Below are positions 39,037 to 49,651 of a stretch of 64,000 bases of DNA, piece after piece. Made by a program: the position numbers and the translations under genes. The notes under the pieces are model-generated. The model did not search any database. It had not been told where the DNA came from and saw only the letters and a list, made by a program, of their open reading frames with translations. The stretch's first letter is position 1. The number at the start of each line of letters is the position of its first letter. Where the stretch lies: assembly GCA_018816735.1 (NCBI GenBank), contig JAHIVH010000052.1:44131-108130 (forward strand). The letters run 5' to 3'. The stretch comes from Pseudomonadota bacterium (GTDB lineage: Bacteria > Desulfobacterota > Desulfobacteria > Desulfobacterales > JAHIVH01).

Positions 39037-41451
39037 ATGATTAATATACAGAAATTTTTCAAACAAAATGATTCCGATTCGGGTAAACTGATTCTTCCCC
39101 TTTTGCCTTTGAGAGATATTGTTGTATTCCCTCATATGGTAGCGCCGCTTTTTGTTGGTCGCACAAAATCGGTAAATGCGCTTTCCGAAGCCATGAACAA
39201 GGATAAGCATATTTTTCTCGCCACGCAGGTAAAGGCCAACGTGGATAAACCCCAAGACAAAGATATTAGCCCGGTTGGTACCATTGGCACGGTGCTTCAG
39301 CTTCTTCGACTGCCGGATGGTACTGTAAAAGCTTTGATTGAAGGTAAAAACAGAGCGCGTATCACCCGTTTTTTAGATGAAGAGACTTTCTTTCAGGTAG
39401 AAATTGAAGAGATCGATGAGAATCTGGGGGAAAAATCCGAATCGGTCGCCTTGAGCCGCGCTGTACTTGAAAATTTCCAGGAGTACGGGAAACTGAACAA
39501 GGGCGTTCCAAAGGAAGTTATCAATAATGTCATTGCCATGACGGACTATTCAAAGCTTGCAGATACCATTGCCTCCCATATCGGTTTTAAAATTTCAGAT
39601 AAACAAAAGCTTTTAAATACCGGCCCGTTGAATGATCGACTGACGATTCTTCTTCAGCTATTAAAGAATGAAATTGAAATTTATTCGATGGAGCAAAAAA
39701 TAAAAGGGCGTGTTAAAAATCAGATAGAGAAGACGCAAAAGCAATATTATCTGAATGAACAGATGCGCGCCATCCGAAAGGAAATGGGAGATGAAGACGG
39801 GCTTGATGAAGAGCTTCAGGAACTTGAAAAGCGTATTCGAGCCAAGCGCATGTCAAAGGAAAGCGTAAAGAAGGCCAGGAAAGAATTTAGCAAGCTCAAA
39901 ATGATGTCACCCATGTCAGCCGAGGCTGCTGTTGTAAGAAATTACATTGACTGGCTGATAGAAATGCCCTGGTTTGAAAGAAGCAAGCTTTCTCATGATC
40001 TTGCAGAGGCCGAGAGGATTCTTGATGAGGATCACTTCGGCTTGGAAAAGCCCAAAGAAAGGATTATTGAATATCTCGCTGTCCAGATACTTGTCAAAAA
40101 AATCAAGGGACCTATTTTATGTCTGGTTGGCCCTCCGGGTGTCGGTAAAACGTCCCTTGCCAAATCTGTCGCAAGGGCGACAGGAAGAAAATATATTAGG
40201 CTATCTTTGGGTGGTGTGAGGGATGAAGCAGAAATAAGAGGGCACAGGCGAACTTATATAGGTGCCATGCCTGGAAAAATCATTCAAAGCCTTAAAAAAG
40301 TTGGTGCCAATAACCCCGTTTTCTGTCTGGATGAAGTGGATAAGATGAGTATGGATTTCAGGGGCGATCCTTCCTCGGCACTTCTAGAAGTCCTTGATCC
40401 GGAGCAGAATTACAGTTTTAACGATCATTTTCTGGATGTGGATTATGATCTTTCAGAAATTCTTTTTATTACAACAGCAAATACCCTTCATGACATTCCG
40501 GTGCCACTTCAGGACAGGATGGAAATTATTCGTATTCCCGGATACACGGAACATGAAAAGTATAATATCGCAAAAGATTTTCTTGTTCCCAAGCAGATCA
40601 AGACAAATGGATTGACGCCGGATAATATCCAGTTTGCTCAAAATGCGCTTTATATGATTATAAGGAGATATACAAGAGAAGCTGGCGTCAGAAACCTTGA
40701 AAGGGAAATAGCCTCTATCTGCCGTAAAACAGCACGAAAAGTCGTTAAGAAAAAAGGGGATGCCGCTTTTAAAATCACTCCCAAGGTTGTTCAGGAGTTA
40801 TTAGGCCCCTATCGATTCAGGATTGAAAGAAAGGAAGACAAGGATCAGATTGGTATTGTCACAGGCCTTGCTTGGACGCAAGTGGGTGGAGAACTATTAT
40901 ATATTGAAACCGTGTTAATGCCTGGAAAAGGTGAATTGATCGTTACAGGCAAGCTGGGCGACGTGATGAAGGAATCAGCACGCGCCGCAGTGAGCTATGT
41001 CCGTTCAAAATCAGATATATTTGGTATAGAGGAAGAGTTTTACAAGAATTATGACATGCATATTCATGTTCCTGAAGGTGCGATTCCAAAAGACGGACCA
41101 TCTGCGGGTATTGCGATGTGTACAGCTATTGTCTCCGCATTGATGAAGCGTCCGGTTGACAGGAATGTCGCCATGACTGGAGAAATCACCCTACGAGGAC
41201 GTGTGCTGCCTATTGGCGGATTAAAAGAGAAACTTCTGGCAGCCCATCGGGGCGGTATAAAGCGGGTTTTCATTCCTGCTGAAAATGAAAAGGACATCAT
41301 TGATGTCCCGGCAACAATTAAAAAACAGCTTGAGATTATTCCGGTTGACCACATGGATGAGGTTCTTTCTCGTGCTTTTGTCGGGGATGCCATGCAAATA
41401 CCAAAACCAGAAACACTTGATAATAATTCCAAGCGGTTTCCACAATCTTGA
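39037..41451 (+). CDS. lon: Lon protease
   Basis: [49 protein letters not shown]; catalytic [14 protein letters not shown]. Confidence 0.98.
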   Translation: MINIQKFFKQNDSDSGKLILPLLPLRDIVVFPHMVAPLFVGRTKSVNALSEAMNKDKHIFLATQVKANVDKPQDKDISPVGTIGTVLQLLRLPDGTVKALIEGKNRARITRFLDEETFFQVEIEEIDENLGEKSESVALSRAVLENFQEYGKLNKGVPKEVINNVIAMTDYSKLADTIASHIGFKISDKQKLLNTGPLNDRLTILLQLLKNEIEIYSMEQKIKGRVKNQIEKTQKQYYLNEQMRAIRKEMGDEDGLDEELQELEKRIRAKRMSKESVKKARKEFSKLKMMSPMSAEAAVVRNYIDWLIEMPWFERSKLSHDLAEAERILDEDHFGLEKPKERIIEYLAVQILVKKIKGPILCLVGPPGVGKTSLAKSVARATGRKYIRLSLGGVRDEAEIRGHRRTYIGAMPGKIIQSLKKVGANNPVFCLDEVDKMSMDFRGDPSSALLEVLDPEQNYSFNDHFLDVDYDLSEILFITTANTLHDIPVPLQDRMEIIRIPGYTEHEKYNIAKDFLVPKQIKTNGLTPDNIQFAQNALYMIIRRYTREAGVRNLEREIASICRKTARKVVKKKGDAAFKITPKVVQELLGPYRFRIERKEDKDQIGIVTGLAWTQVGGELLYIETVLMPGKGELIVTGKLGDVMKESARAAVSYVRSKSDIFGIEEEFYKNYDMHIHVPEGAIPKDGPSAGIAMCTAIVSALMKRPVDRNVAMTGEITLRGRVLPIGGLKEKLLAAHRGGIKRVFIPAENEKDIIDVPATIKKQLEIIPVDHMDEVLSRAFVGDAMQIPKPETLDNNSKRFPQS

Positions 41452-41535
41452 TGAATAAGTTAAAAAGATGCTTTTTAGCTTGACAGTAGAAAATCAAATT
41501 GGTAGGTATATTCCGTTTTTCGAGACGACGCAGAT

Positions 41536-41611
41536 GGGCGAATAACTCAGCTGGGAGAGTGCAACCCTTACAAGGTTGAAGTCACAGGTTCGAGCCCTGT
41601 TTCGCCCACCA
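41536..41611 (+). tRNA. tRNA-Val(TAC)
   Basis: GGGCGAA/TTCGCCC acceptor, anticodon loop CTTACAA, CCA encoded. Confidence 0.97.
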
Positions 41612-41631
41612 TGTTAATCCAAATCGTCTTC

Positions 41632-41709
41632 GGGGGCGTAGTTCAGTTTGGTTAGAACGCCTGCCTGTCACGCAGGAGGTCGCGAGTTCGAGTCTCGTCG
41701 CTCCCGCCA
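41632..41709 (+). tRNA. tRNA-Asp(GTC)
   Basis: GGGGGCG/CGCTCCC acceptor, G73, anticodon loop CTGTCAC, CCA encoded. Confidence 0.97.
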
Positions 41710-41716
41710 TTCTGAT

Positions 41717-41749
41717 AAAAAAAAGCCTGGTCCATGACCAGGCTTTTTT
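41717..41749. terminator. Bidirectional rho-independent terminator
   Basis: AAAAAAAGCCTGGTCCATGACCAGGCTTTTTT between tRNA-Asp and convergent HDOD gene. Confidence 0.9.
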
Positions 41750-41756
41750 ATTTGAA

Positions 41757-42626
41757 TCAGGGCATCAACTGATATACTTTTTGTTTAAATGCGTTGACAT
41801 CTTCCATTAAAACAAGAAATTCCTCTGATGAAAGGTTTAACGACGTCCTGATCTGGGAGGAAACAAGTTCTTTCAATTCTTCCTTGAGGTTGTTCTCTGC
41901 CAAGACCGCTGTTAAATTTCCTATAGAAATCATTCGAATAAAATCATCCGTTGCACTCTCACCCTTAATTTTTTTCAAATCATCCAGGCTATGGGCCTTG
42001 CAGGCATCTTTTATCCTGCCCGGAAGCCGCCATCTTTCGCAAAGGAGTTTGCCGAAGAATGCGCTTGATGGTAATGAAAAATGTTTTTCAGCATGGCTGA
42101 AGAGTTCCCCCTGGGTTTCACAGTATTTAATTAATATATTGAAATGTTTAGGAAAGAATTTCAAATAAATTAACTTCCCAATATCGTGAAGCATGGCCGC
42201 AGACCATAGCTTTTCGAGTGGTAGAAATGGCGCATATTTCTCTGTGATGAATTTGGTTAAAAGGGCTGTGTAGTTGGAATGAAACCAGAATTTATTAAAA
42301 TTGGCCGAATCATTTAAATCCAGGGTGTTGATGACGGAGAGAGAGAGAACGGTCCTGTAGACTTCATTAATACCTAAGTATGCAATGGCAAAACTGATTT
42401 CCACAATTTCTCTTGGAAAACTATAATATGCTGAATTGACAATTTTTAATATCTGAGCAACCAGAGCAGGGTCGGTTTTCACAAGATTGGAAACTTCAGA
42501 TACGTTAATTTCCTTTGAGCACATAATATCTTTCAGACGGTTGACCACAGCAGGAAGTGGCGGTAAGGCGCAGTGATGGTATAAAAATGATGATTCGTCA
42601 ATGATGATGGGTTCGATCTCACTCAT
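41757..42626 (-). CDS. HDOD domain protein
   Basis: LPPLPAVVNRLKDIM, VAQILKIVNSAYYS, LWSAAMLHDIGKL; start set at MSEIEPIII with GGAG upstream. Confidence 0.9.
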   Translation of the reverse strand: MSEIEPIIIDESSFLYHHCALPPLPAVVNRLKDIMCSKEINVSEVSNLVKTDPALVAQILKIVNSAYYSFPREIVEISFAIAYLGINEVYRTVLSLSVINTLDLNDSANFNKFWFHSNYTALLTKFITEKYAPFLPLEKLWSAAMLHDIGKLIYLKFFPKHFNILIKYCETQGELFSHAEKHFSLPSSAFFGKLLCERWRLPGRIKDACKAHSLDDLKKIKGESATDDFIRMISIGNLTAVLAENNLKEELKELVSSQIRTSLNLSSEEFLVLMEDVNAFKQKVYQLMP

Positions 42627-43001
42627 TTGGTCTTCTCCAGTTTCCCTGTATTCATTAATGATCTTGAATCGTTTTCCATGAAAAGTGCGAGGTCTCATTC
42701 TATGCGAAAAATATATTTCAATAGTAAGCTGTGGAGAAATTTCGATTTTAAATACCGATATATACACAGGTTGGTTGAAAATCAAGTAAATAAAATCCTT
42801 GTATCTGATAGGAAATCTTTTCCGGTAATCGTGCTTTTAATAAAATGAATGCAGGCAATGCCTATGTCCAATTCAGGGCGGAAATTATCATGGTTGTCTT
42901 ATAATATCGGTAGTATAGATATATGGTTATTTTTTATGGTAATGATTAAATAAATTGGCTTAAATGTTGCAAAATCTTACTCTGGAGACAAGGAGGTTGT
43001 C

Positions 43002-43475
43002 ATGCAGATTCAGGGGTTCACACAGTCACAAATTCAGACTTACACCCATCAGACCCTATCTAAGGATACGGGATTTCCTTCAGGAGCGTCTGAAAGTGGC
43101 AAGAAAACCTCATTGCCTGGTACCCTGCATATTAAAAATGTTTATACCGCAAAAAAAATAATGTCGGATTATGATATTGAACAAATGTCACCAAGAGAAA
43201 TGACTCAAATGAGCCAAGCGCTGCACATAGCCGGTATTATTTCCCAGCAGGATTATCAGATGCTGTCTTTTCAACCAGAACTTCATCAGGATTATAACCG
43301 GGCAATATTGGCAGAAAAAGGGATTGAAGCCAAACCGGATGAACAAAGGAACTATATCGAGATCTGGAAAAACAAGGTTAATACATACGAAAATGAAGGG
43401 GCGATCAGGGATACGTTCCACGCAAGTCAGATGTTGAACATTCTGGAAAACCTCACTGTCATAAAATCATTATAA
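43002..43475 (+). CDS. Hypothetical protein (157 aa)
   Basis: Intact ORF with AAGGAGG RBS; no family recognised. Confidence 0.6.
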   Translation: MQIQGFTQSQIQTYTHQTLSKDTGFPSGASESGKKTSLPGTLHIKNVYTAKKIMSDYDIEQMSPREMTQMSQALHIAGIISQQDYQMLSFQPELHQDYNRAILAEKGIEAKPDEQRNYIEIWKNKVNTYENEGAIRDTFHASQMLNILENLTVIKSL

Positions 43476-43526
43476 TCAGAAACTGCCCTGCCAAACTGTA
43501 TGGTTCAGGCTGGCGGATTTTTTTTA

Positions 43527-44381
43527 TTAAGATAAGGATTTTGTAAATTCTATTATTCTATTTGTACCCTGAATATCACCGAGGGCCATAATATGAATGC
43601 CGTCAATGTAAGGATAGATCGCTTTTATCATATCACAGGCAATGTCCACACCTGATTTCCCGTTTTCCATTTCTTCAATCACCTTATCGGGAACATCGAT
43701 TCCCTCAACGTTTTCCTTCATATATTTAGCCATCTTGAGGCTTTTAAGGGGCATGATGCCTGTGAGGATTGGCAGCCCCATTTTTTTTGCTTTTTCCGAA
43801 AACGCGATTGTTTTTTCAATATCATAGACCACCTGGGTCTGAAAAAAATCAGCACCTGCATTTTTTTTCTTTTCCATACGTTCGATTTCTCTTGCCAGAT
43901 CTTTTGACGTGGGCATTGCTGTACAGGCAATTTTAAAATCGGTTTGGCCGCCAAACGCCTTGTCGTTAAAATCAAGGCCATTATTCATTTTTTTAATCAG
44001 GCGTATGAGATCCAGGGTATTATAATCATAAACGGCCTTGGATGGGTAGGGGCCATGTTTGGGCGGGTCACCTGTGGTCACCAGAATATACCGGATGCCA
44101 AGCGCATGTGCTCCCAAAAGATCAGCCTGGGTGCCCAGAAGACTTCTGTCCCTGCAAGTAAAGTGAGGAATTGTTTCCATATCAAGGGTGCTTTGAACGA
44201 GGCTTGCCATGGAAATGGCGTTGATTCTTAAATTCCCCATGGGGCAGTCGTGGATGTTAATGCCATCCAGAAACAGGTAGTTTTTTGCTTTTTCAATAGA
44301 TACTTCGAACTGGGCGCCTTTTACCGGACCAAGCTCTGTGGTTATCACAAATTTGTTGCCGAGTTTTTCTGATAAACGCAT
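43527..44381 (-). CDS. Methylenetetrahydrofolate reductase-like protein
   Basis: FVITTELGPVKG, PHFTCRDRSLLGTQADLLGAHALGIRYILVTTGDPP, ADFFQTQVVYD; GGAGG RBS before ATG at 44381. Confidence 0.88.
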   Translation of the reverse strand: MRLSEKLGNKFVITTELGPVKGAQFEVSIEKAKNYLFLDGINIHDCPMGNLRINAISMASLVQSTLDMETIPHFTCRDRSLLGTQADLLGAHALGIRYILVTTGDPPKHGPYPSKAVYDYNTLDLIRLIKKMNNGLDFNDKAFGGQTDFKIACTAMPTSKDLAREIERMEKKKNAGADFFQTQVVYDIEKTIAFSEKAKKMGLPILTGIMPLKSLKMAKYMKENVEGIDVPDKVIEEMENGKSGVDIACDMIKAIYPYIDGIHIMALGDIQGTNRIIEFTKSLS

Positions 44382-44528
44382 GTTTCCCTCCTTGCTTCTC
44401 ATATTTGGCAGGATGATATCTCATTGCTTGTTAATTTTATGGGTATGATATAGCTTAAAACTTGTAAAAACACATCATTTCAATGATGATCTGTTTAATC
44501 ACTATATGACAATGATGAACGAAGCAAG

Positions 44529-45251
44529 TTGAAAAGGAAAAATTATAGGCGCCAGACAGGAAAGGGAGCATGTATGAAACAGGTTATCCGAATAATAATC
44601 GCCTGGTTATATTTTATGATGGCTGGTGAAGTGTTTGCCGGGATTAATGACGGATTCACCATTGATATGGCAACACTGAAAGCTGGAAAACTTCAGATTT
44701 TTACGGAAGAATTTAAAGTAGAAGGTGAGGGGAAAAGAAAGCGTGTGATTGGCGTGATATTGATCAACAAGCCGCCAGGAGACGTTTGGGAGGTACTAAA
44801 GGATTGGGATAGCATGGGCCAATATGTGCCTGGCCTTAAATATTATAAAACCATTCATACGATTACACCCATAGATGACATGAATAATGGTGAAACATTA
44901 ATCGAGGGAGAACTTGATGTCCCGATTGTAACTGTAACCTATACAGTGAATGTAACATTCCGGGCCTCTGAAAATTATCGGGTGGAGTGGCATCTCCTCA
45001 GTGAAAAGCAAATACAAAAGTATTGTGATAGTAATATCCCAGTAAAAGCGAACAGTTCCGGATTGAAAAGCATCGAAGGATTTGGATACCTGGAGGCAGT
45101 TGATGATGGTTTGAAAACCGTTTATACGTATGCACCAATTGTTGAAATTTCCATACCCATTCCGGGATTCGTGGAGCGGTATATTTCAAAATCGAGTCTC
45201 AAGGGCTATCTTAACGCTGTCAAGAAACATGTGGAGTCAAAAGAAAAATAG
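44529..45251 (+). CDS. Exported SRPBCC/START-like protein
   Basis: Signal peptide; VILINKPPGDVWEVLKDWDSMGQYVPGLKYYK... coenzyme Q-binding/polyketide cyclase-like pattern; likely start at 44574. Confidence 0.75.
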   Translation: MKRKNYRRQTGKGACMKQVIRIIIAWLYFMMAGEVFAGINDGFTIDMATLKAGKLQIFTEEFKVEGEGKRKRVIGVILINKPPGDVWEVLKDWDSMGQYVPGLKYYKTIHTITPIDDMNNGETLIEGELDVPIVTVTYTVNVTFRASENYRVEWHLLSEKQIQKYCDSNIPVKANSSGLKSIEGFGYLEAVDDGLKTVYTYAPIVEISIPIPGFVERYISKSSLKGYLNAVKKHVESKEK

Positions 45252-45316
45252 CCATATGCATGACATATGGGCTTCAGAAATAATTCTTACCGATATTTAA
45301 GCGCAAAAAATCGTTT

Positions 45317-46837
45317 CTAATATCTCTCTATCGATTCCGCAATATAGTCTGACGTGCGTGTGGCAAAAGCCATGATTGTTACTTGAGGATTTACTCCCAG
45401 GGATGTGGGGAAGGGACTCCCATCAGGAATAAACAGACCCTTGATGTCATGACTCTCTAAATTCATGTCAACGACAGATTCCCCGGGATCATTTCCAAAA
45501 CGGCAAGTGCCCAGTGGATGAAATGCCGCAAGTTCAAAATGCCAGGCACGCACCGGCATGGTTTTAAATATTTCAAGGTCTTCTTTTGAATTCAGGATGG
45601 GCATTTTCGTACATCCTGTGAATACCCGCTTGGCGCCGGCTTCAAAAAAAATTTCTGCAGTGATCTCAATGCCTTTTTTTAGTTTTCCCGTATCTGTTTT
45701 ATTCAGTGAGTACCAGGAAGAAAAAGGGAACCCCGGAAGCAAGGGACGAAACACTCTTCCCCGTGTCGTATCCGACACCATAACGCCAAATGCAGCAAGG
45801 TTTTTGTAATGCTTGGCAATATATTTATGGTCTTCCCCTACACCAGGAAGAGACATGGTCATCAGTCCCGGTGGGAGAAATATACCTTCAAGCATGATGC
45901 CTTCACCGGCAAAGGCATCAATCTGTCCTCCCTGTGAAACGCCATGATGGCCATTTACCTCTTCCTCCATTTCAGCGACCACCCTGCCACAAGGATGAAT
46001 GGTAAGATTTTTGCCCACCTGTCCGGATGTATTGGCCAGTCTTTGTTTTAAAAGAAAGGCGGGTGTGATCATGGCACCCATGGCAAGGCAGACGATTTTT
46101 GATGTAATGTGAATATTATGTTTGGCTTTTCCGTTTGAGGGATCAATCACCTTCCCTTTCACACCTCTTATCCGGCCACTTTCTGTCAAAAGTTTTGTCG
46201 CCCGGCAGTTGGCAAATATCCGGGCGCCCGCCTGAATGGCCTTTGGAATATAGGATACATCTGTGGATTGTTTTGCACCTCTTGGGCATCCAAACTGGCA
46301 GATGCCGGCACCTTCGCAGTTTTTTACATTGTGCCTGAGAGGTTTTGCGGAAAGTCCTAATGCTTTGGCACCTCTTTTTACAACCTGGTACACAGCCCCC
46401 AGAACATCTTCTGATAGCTCGGTCACGGAAATTTCATTTTCCACTTTTTCAAAGTAGGGAAGAAGTTCCTTGTAATCGAGACCTTCACATCCATAGGACT
46501 TTCGCCATTTTTCGATAACAGTTTCTGGTGTTCTGAAACATGTGGCAGAGTTGATAAGTGTGGTGCCACCAATGGCTTTTCCGAGAGTTATGGAAACCGG
46601 TGGTAACCCCAAAGCAAGGGTTGTCCCACTGTCCCGCCACATCATTCCCATCATGTCGTTTGGGTCCTGGTTGTAATTTTTGCTGGTGAAATAACTGCCC
46701 TCCTCAATGAGGATCACGTCAATGCCTTTTTCCGCAAGCTCTTTGGCGGCCACAGCACCTCCTGCACCGGAACCAATCACTAAAACGTCTGCATGTTCAT
46801 TAATATCTCTTTTGATATCTTTGAATTCTCTGATCAT
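45317..46837 (-). CDS. GMC family oxidoreductase (long-chain alcohol/sterol oxidase-like)
   Basis: FAD motif VIGSGAGGAVAAKELAEKG, GTTLINSATCFRTPE, CQFGCPRGAKQSTDVSYIPKA, HPLGTCRFG. Confidence 0.9.
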   Translation of the reverse strand: MIREFKDIKRDINEHADVLVIGSGAGGAVAAKELAEKGIDVILIEEGSYFTSKNYNQDPNDMMGMMWRDSGTTLALGLPPVSITLGKAIGGTTLINSATCFRTPETVIEKWRKSYGCEGLDYKELLPYFEKVENEISVTELSEDVLGAVYQVVKRGAKALGLSAKPLRHNVKNCEGAGICQFGCPRGAKQSTDVSYIPKAIQAGARIFANCRATKLLTESGRIRGVKGKVIDPSNGKAKHNIHITSKIVCLAMGAMITPAFLLKQRLANTSGQVGKNLTIHPCGRVVAEMEEEVNGHHGVSQGGQIDAFAGEGIMLEGIFLPPGLMTMSLPGVGEDHKYIAKHYKNLAAFGVMVSDTTRGRVFRPLLPGFPFSSWYSLNKTDTGKLKKGIEITAEIFFEAGAKRVFTGCTKMPILNSKEDLEIFKTMPVRAWHFELAAFHPLGTCRFGNDPGESVVDMNLESHDIKGLFIPDGSPFPTSLGVNPQVTIMAFATRTSDYIAESIERY

Positions 46838-46851
46838 TTAGTCCTCCTTGA

Positions 46852-47289
46852 TTATGCCTTAATCCCTTCAAAATTTTTGGGATTTGGAAATTTTTCCTTG
46901 TAATCGATACTTTCCTTCACTTCTTTTAAGCCATAAAAAGGAGGACAGATAAGAACTTTCAGAAGAAGAATCAAGGCGGAGGAAAGGGTTCCTGAGCTTT
47001 CAGCACGATGGAAGAGGATGACCAGTTCGTCTTCCGGCAGATGGATCATTTGACTAAATTGTCTTAAATACACCATTGGCCAGAAGATATTGATCAGTTT
47101 GCCCAGAAAACGCATTCCTGTTCTTGAAAGTAAATTCATGCGGGATAAGAGATAATCCGTTCTGGGCAGCCATTTTTCTGAAAGGTCCCGAGCACCCATT
47201 TCAAAATGCTGGCCTCCTCCGGGAATAATTCCGCTTCCCAGCGCCTCAAAAATTTTTACGTCTTTATTGGACAGAATTTTATATGTCAT
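46852..47289 (-). CDS. Hypothetical protein associated with the GMC oxidoreductase
   Basis: Intact 145-aa ORF, overlapping upstream gene, same direction. Confidence 0.6.
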   Translation of the reverse strand: MTYKILSNKDVKIFEALGSGIIPGGGQHFEMGARDLSEKWLPRTDYLLSRMNLLSRTGMRFLGKLINIFWPMVYLRQFSQMIHLPEDELVILFHRAESSGTLSSALILLLKVLICPPFYGLKEVKESIDYKEKFPNPKNFEGIKA

Positions 47290-47788
47290 GAAAGCCTCCT
47301 GCTGGGTATTTAAATACCTTCCCCCACCTCAACCTGAAAGAAAAGATAAACGGAATTATTTCCCGATAAGGGAAATAAACAACCGACGTGGATATATTTT
47401 TTCCTGTATCAAGATGGGTGACAGTTCCGTAGCATGTCACATGTGTTTTATGAAGGTTCCAGGGCCAGAGATTGATCTTTTCCCCAACATATCGATAGGG
47501 TGCGCCCTTGTTGTCCTTAAAAGTGAAATCATACCGAATTTTTCGTTCTGAGAAATAGAGCATTTGCAACGTCCCCTGACAGACAGCTTTATTGACGAGT
47601 CCCCCAATTGTGATGATGCCCTTTGTCTCGCTTGATAAAAATTCCTTTGAAAATGGATTCAGGAAGTTCAAAAGGTTTTGATTCCCCCAGGTAAGGCTGT
47701 AGTGAAAAGGGTGCATCCCCTTTGGCCAACCCACTTCTGAGAATTCATGAGTGCCTGTCATTACTTCATCAAGTTTGAATCCTATCAT
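47279..47788 (-). CDS. Protein resembling the GMC-associated accessory domain (stand-alone)
   Basis: LDEVMTGTHEF...GTLQMLYFSERKIRYDFTFKDNKGAPYRYVGEKINL...HVTCYGTV pattern; overlaps downstream gene. Confidence 0.55.
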   Translation of the reverse strand: MIGFKLDEVMTGTHEFSEVGWPKGMHPFHYSLTWGNQNLLNFLNPFSKEFLSSETKGIITIGGLVNKAVCQGTLQMLYFSERKIRYDFTFKDNKGAPYRYVGEKINLWPWNLHKTHVTCYGTVTHLDTGKNISTSVVYFPYREIIPFIFSFRLRWGKVFKYPAGGFHDI

Positions 47789-47847
47789 GTTCTTATTTCC
47801 TTATTTTTTCACCCTTTTCACTTCAGCATGTTTTTTCATGTCCGACC

Positions 47848-48573
47848 TTATTCCTTCGGTAACATGGATTCGTAGACCATCATAAACTGTTTATTGCCAG
47901 TCTCAATCAGTTCAACACAATATGCCTTTGCTTTTTCCGGATCATTTATTTCCAAAGCTTGCAGTATTTTTCGATATAGGTGAGGCGATTTAATCGCATC
48001 TTTGAACATGGAAATAAAAAATTCAGGCATGCTAAAATAAATTTCTTTTACGGAATTATAGATCAGAATAAGTGCGATATTTTCACTGGCATGGGCAAGG
48101 GCGTAGTGGAAGTCCCAATCAAGAATCTGGAATAATTTGAAATCATCCGATGGACAGGTTTCTATTTTTTCCACAATACACTGAATGCTGTCCCGTTCAG
48201 ATTTCTGGATTCTCATAGCCGCCAGCCTCGCTGACTCTCCGCACAAAACCGTACGGATCTCAATAATGCTTCGGACACTGATGTAATTGATTTCTCCAGG
48301 TTGCATGGCAATATGGCTCAGCATATCAAAGCTGGCTGTATATTTGAAATCGAGTACTACTGATCCGTGTCCGTGCTTAATTTCGATAAGTCGGGCCTGT
48401 TCCAGCCGTTTTAGAGCTTCCCTTACCGAACTTCGATTGATCTTCAGCATATCGCAAAGTTCTCTTTCAGATGGAAGCCTGTCCCCTGGGGTATAGGTCT
48501 GATTCAATATGCCATCGCGAAGCTGCGAAAAGACCTGGTCTGATAAATTTTTTCTTTCTACGGGTTTTAGCAT
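47848..48573 (-). CDS. GntR/FadR-subfamily (FCD) transcriptional regulator
   Basis: QLRDGILNQTYTPGDRLPSERELCDMLKINRSSVREALKRLEQARLIEIKHGHGSVV; C-terminal FCD domain. Confidence 0.93.
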   Translation of the reverse strand: MLKPVERKNLSDQVFSQLRDGILNQTYTPGDRLPSERELCDMLKINRSSVREALKRLEQARLIEIKHGHGSVVLDFKYTASFDMLSHIAMQPGEINYISVRSIIEIRTVLCGESARLAAMRIQKSERDSIQCIVEKIETCPSDDFKLFQILDWDFHYALAHASENIALILIYNSVKEIYFSMPEFFISMFKDAIKSPHLYRKILQALEINDPEKAKAYCVELIETGNKQFMMVYESMLPKE

Positions 48574-48589
48574 AAGTTATCACCTCATC

Positions 48590-48606
48590 TGATGGTCGGA
48601 CCAGTT
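48590..48606. promoter_or_regulatory. FadR-like operator
   Basis: TGATGGTCGGACCAGTT with perfect 11-bp palindrome TGGTCGGACCA (48593..48603), 17 nt upstream of the regulator start. Confidence 0.7.
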
Positions 48607-48734
48607 TAGTGGACAAAAAATACCATGTCAAGATTAAAATCATACTAATGGTTCATATTATCAGGAGCGGGCAATTCGATATTTTATGGATATTTATTAT
48701 AGCATATCAATCATTGTCTCGGGGAACACATGTT

Positions 48735-48992
48735 TCAGCTGATCATATCTTCGATTTTATCATAGCTTATTTCAATACTTTTTTTAAAGCTTTCAATACC
48801 CTTTTTGCTGGCTTTTGACCATTCACTGATCATATCCCTACCGCTGCCGGGCAACCATGTGGTCTGCTCCAGCATGGTGTTGGTGAAATTTTCGGTCTGC
48901 TGTTGGATCAGTGATATGCTCTGGCACATATTTAACATGGACCCCTTGTTAAAATCGATCATCTGTTTGAAAACTTCCTTTGCATTATTCAT
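48735..48992 (-). CDS. Small phasin-like protein
   Basis: 85 aa helical MNNAKEVFKQMIDFNKGSMLNMCQSISLIQQQTENFTNTMLEQTTWLPGSGRDMISEWSKASKKGIESFKKSIE. Confidence 0.55.
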   Translation of the reverse strand: MNNAKEVFKQMIDFNKGSMLNMCQSISLIQQQTENFTNTMLEQTTWLPGSGRDMISEWSKASKKGIESFKKSIEISYDKIEDMIS

Positions 48993-49229
48993 GACGTGTT
49001 TCTCCTTAAATAAATGATAGGTTGTTTAATTCAGATTTTGTTGTCGATAAAAAAAATATACATTTAAGAGATAGTTTTTTTCTGGTGTATTTTATTTGTT
49101 TTGTTTGGAATAGGGTATCGCACATTTTCGTGAACGATATAAATATAGAAATATTAGTAAATGAATCAGAGTTCGTCAAGAAATTTATAAGGGGACTCTT
49201 TTCTTCTCATCATCGGAAAAGATAATGGG

Positions 49230-49604
49230 CTATGTAAAGTAGAGCTTGTAAAGAATGATTCCGGAAATAGAAAAAAGGCCAACAAGGATGAGAGAAACAG
49301 GTCTTGCATCTGTTTTCCGGCGATGCCTTTTTGAGCCAATGAGAAGCCCTGCAATACTAAGACCTAAGCCTGCAAACATTAAATAATAGATTTGTCTTGC
49401 AAGTTCAAGATCCCATGAGGTTCTTAGCTTCAGATGATAATAGCGGTCAAAAAAGGTTTCAAACTCCGGTTTGGCAACTTCAAGTACAATCAGTATGCCC
49501 AGCATAAGAAACCAGGCTGAGACAGCAAGCCCTTTTAAAAATTTTATCCAGAAATCTGGTCCTTGTCTCCTGTCTTTTTCCGGATTTCTATCATATGAAG
49601 CCAT
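49230..49604 (-). CDS. Hypothetical membrane protein
   Basis: Three predicted hydrophobic segments; start taken as MASYDRN. Confidence 0.6.
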   Translation of the reverse strand: MASYDRNPEKDRRQGPDFWIKFLKGLAVSAWFLMLGILIVLEVAKPEFETFFDRYYHLKLRTSWDLELARQIYYLMFAGLGLSIAGLLIGSKRHRRKTDARPVSLILVGLFSISGIILYKLYFT

Positions 49605-49651
49605 GCCTTTCTCCGAGAAAATGTGTTGGGTTACGTTCTTCAATCATTTTT

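Noticed and set aside
44473-44488. Inverted repeat CATCATT-TC-AATGATG
   Set aside because: Only 7-bp AT-rich arms; no supporting second copy or regulator.
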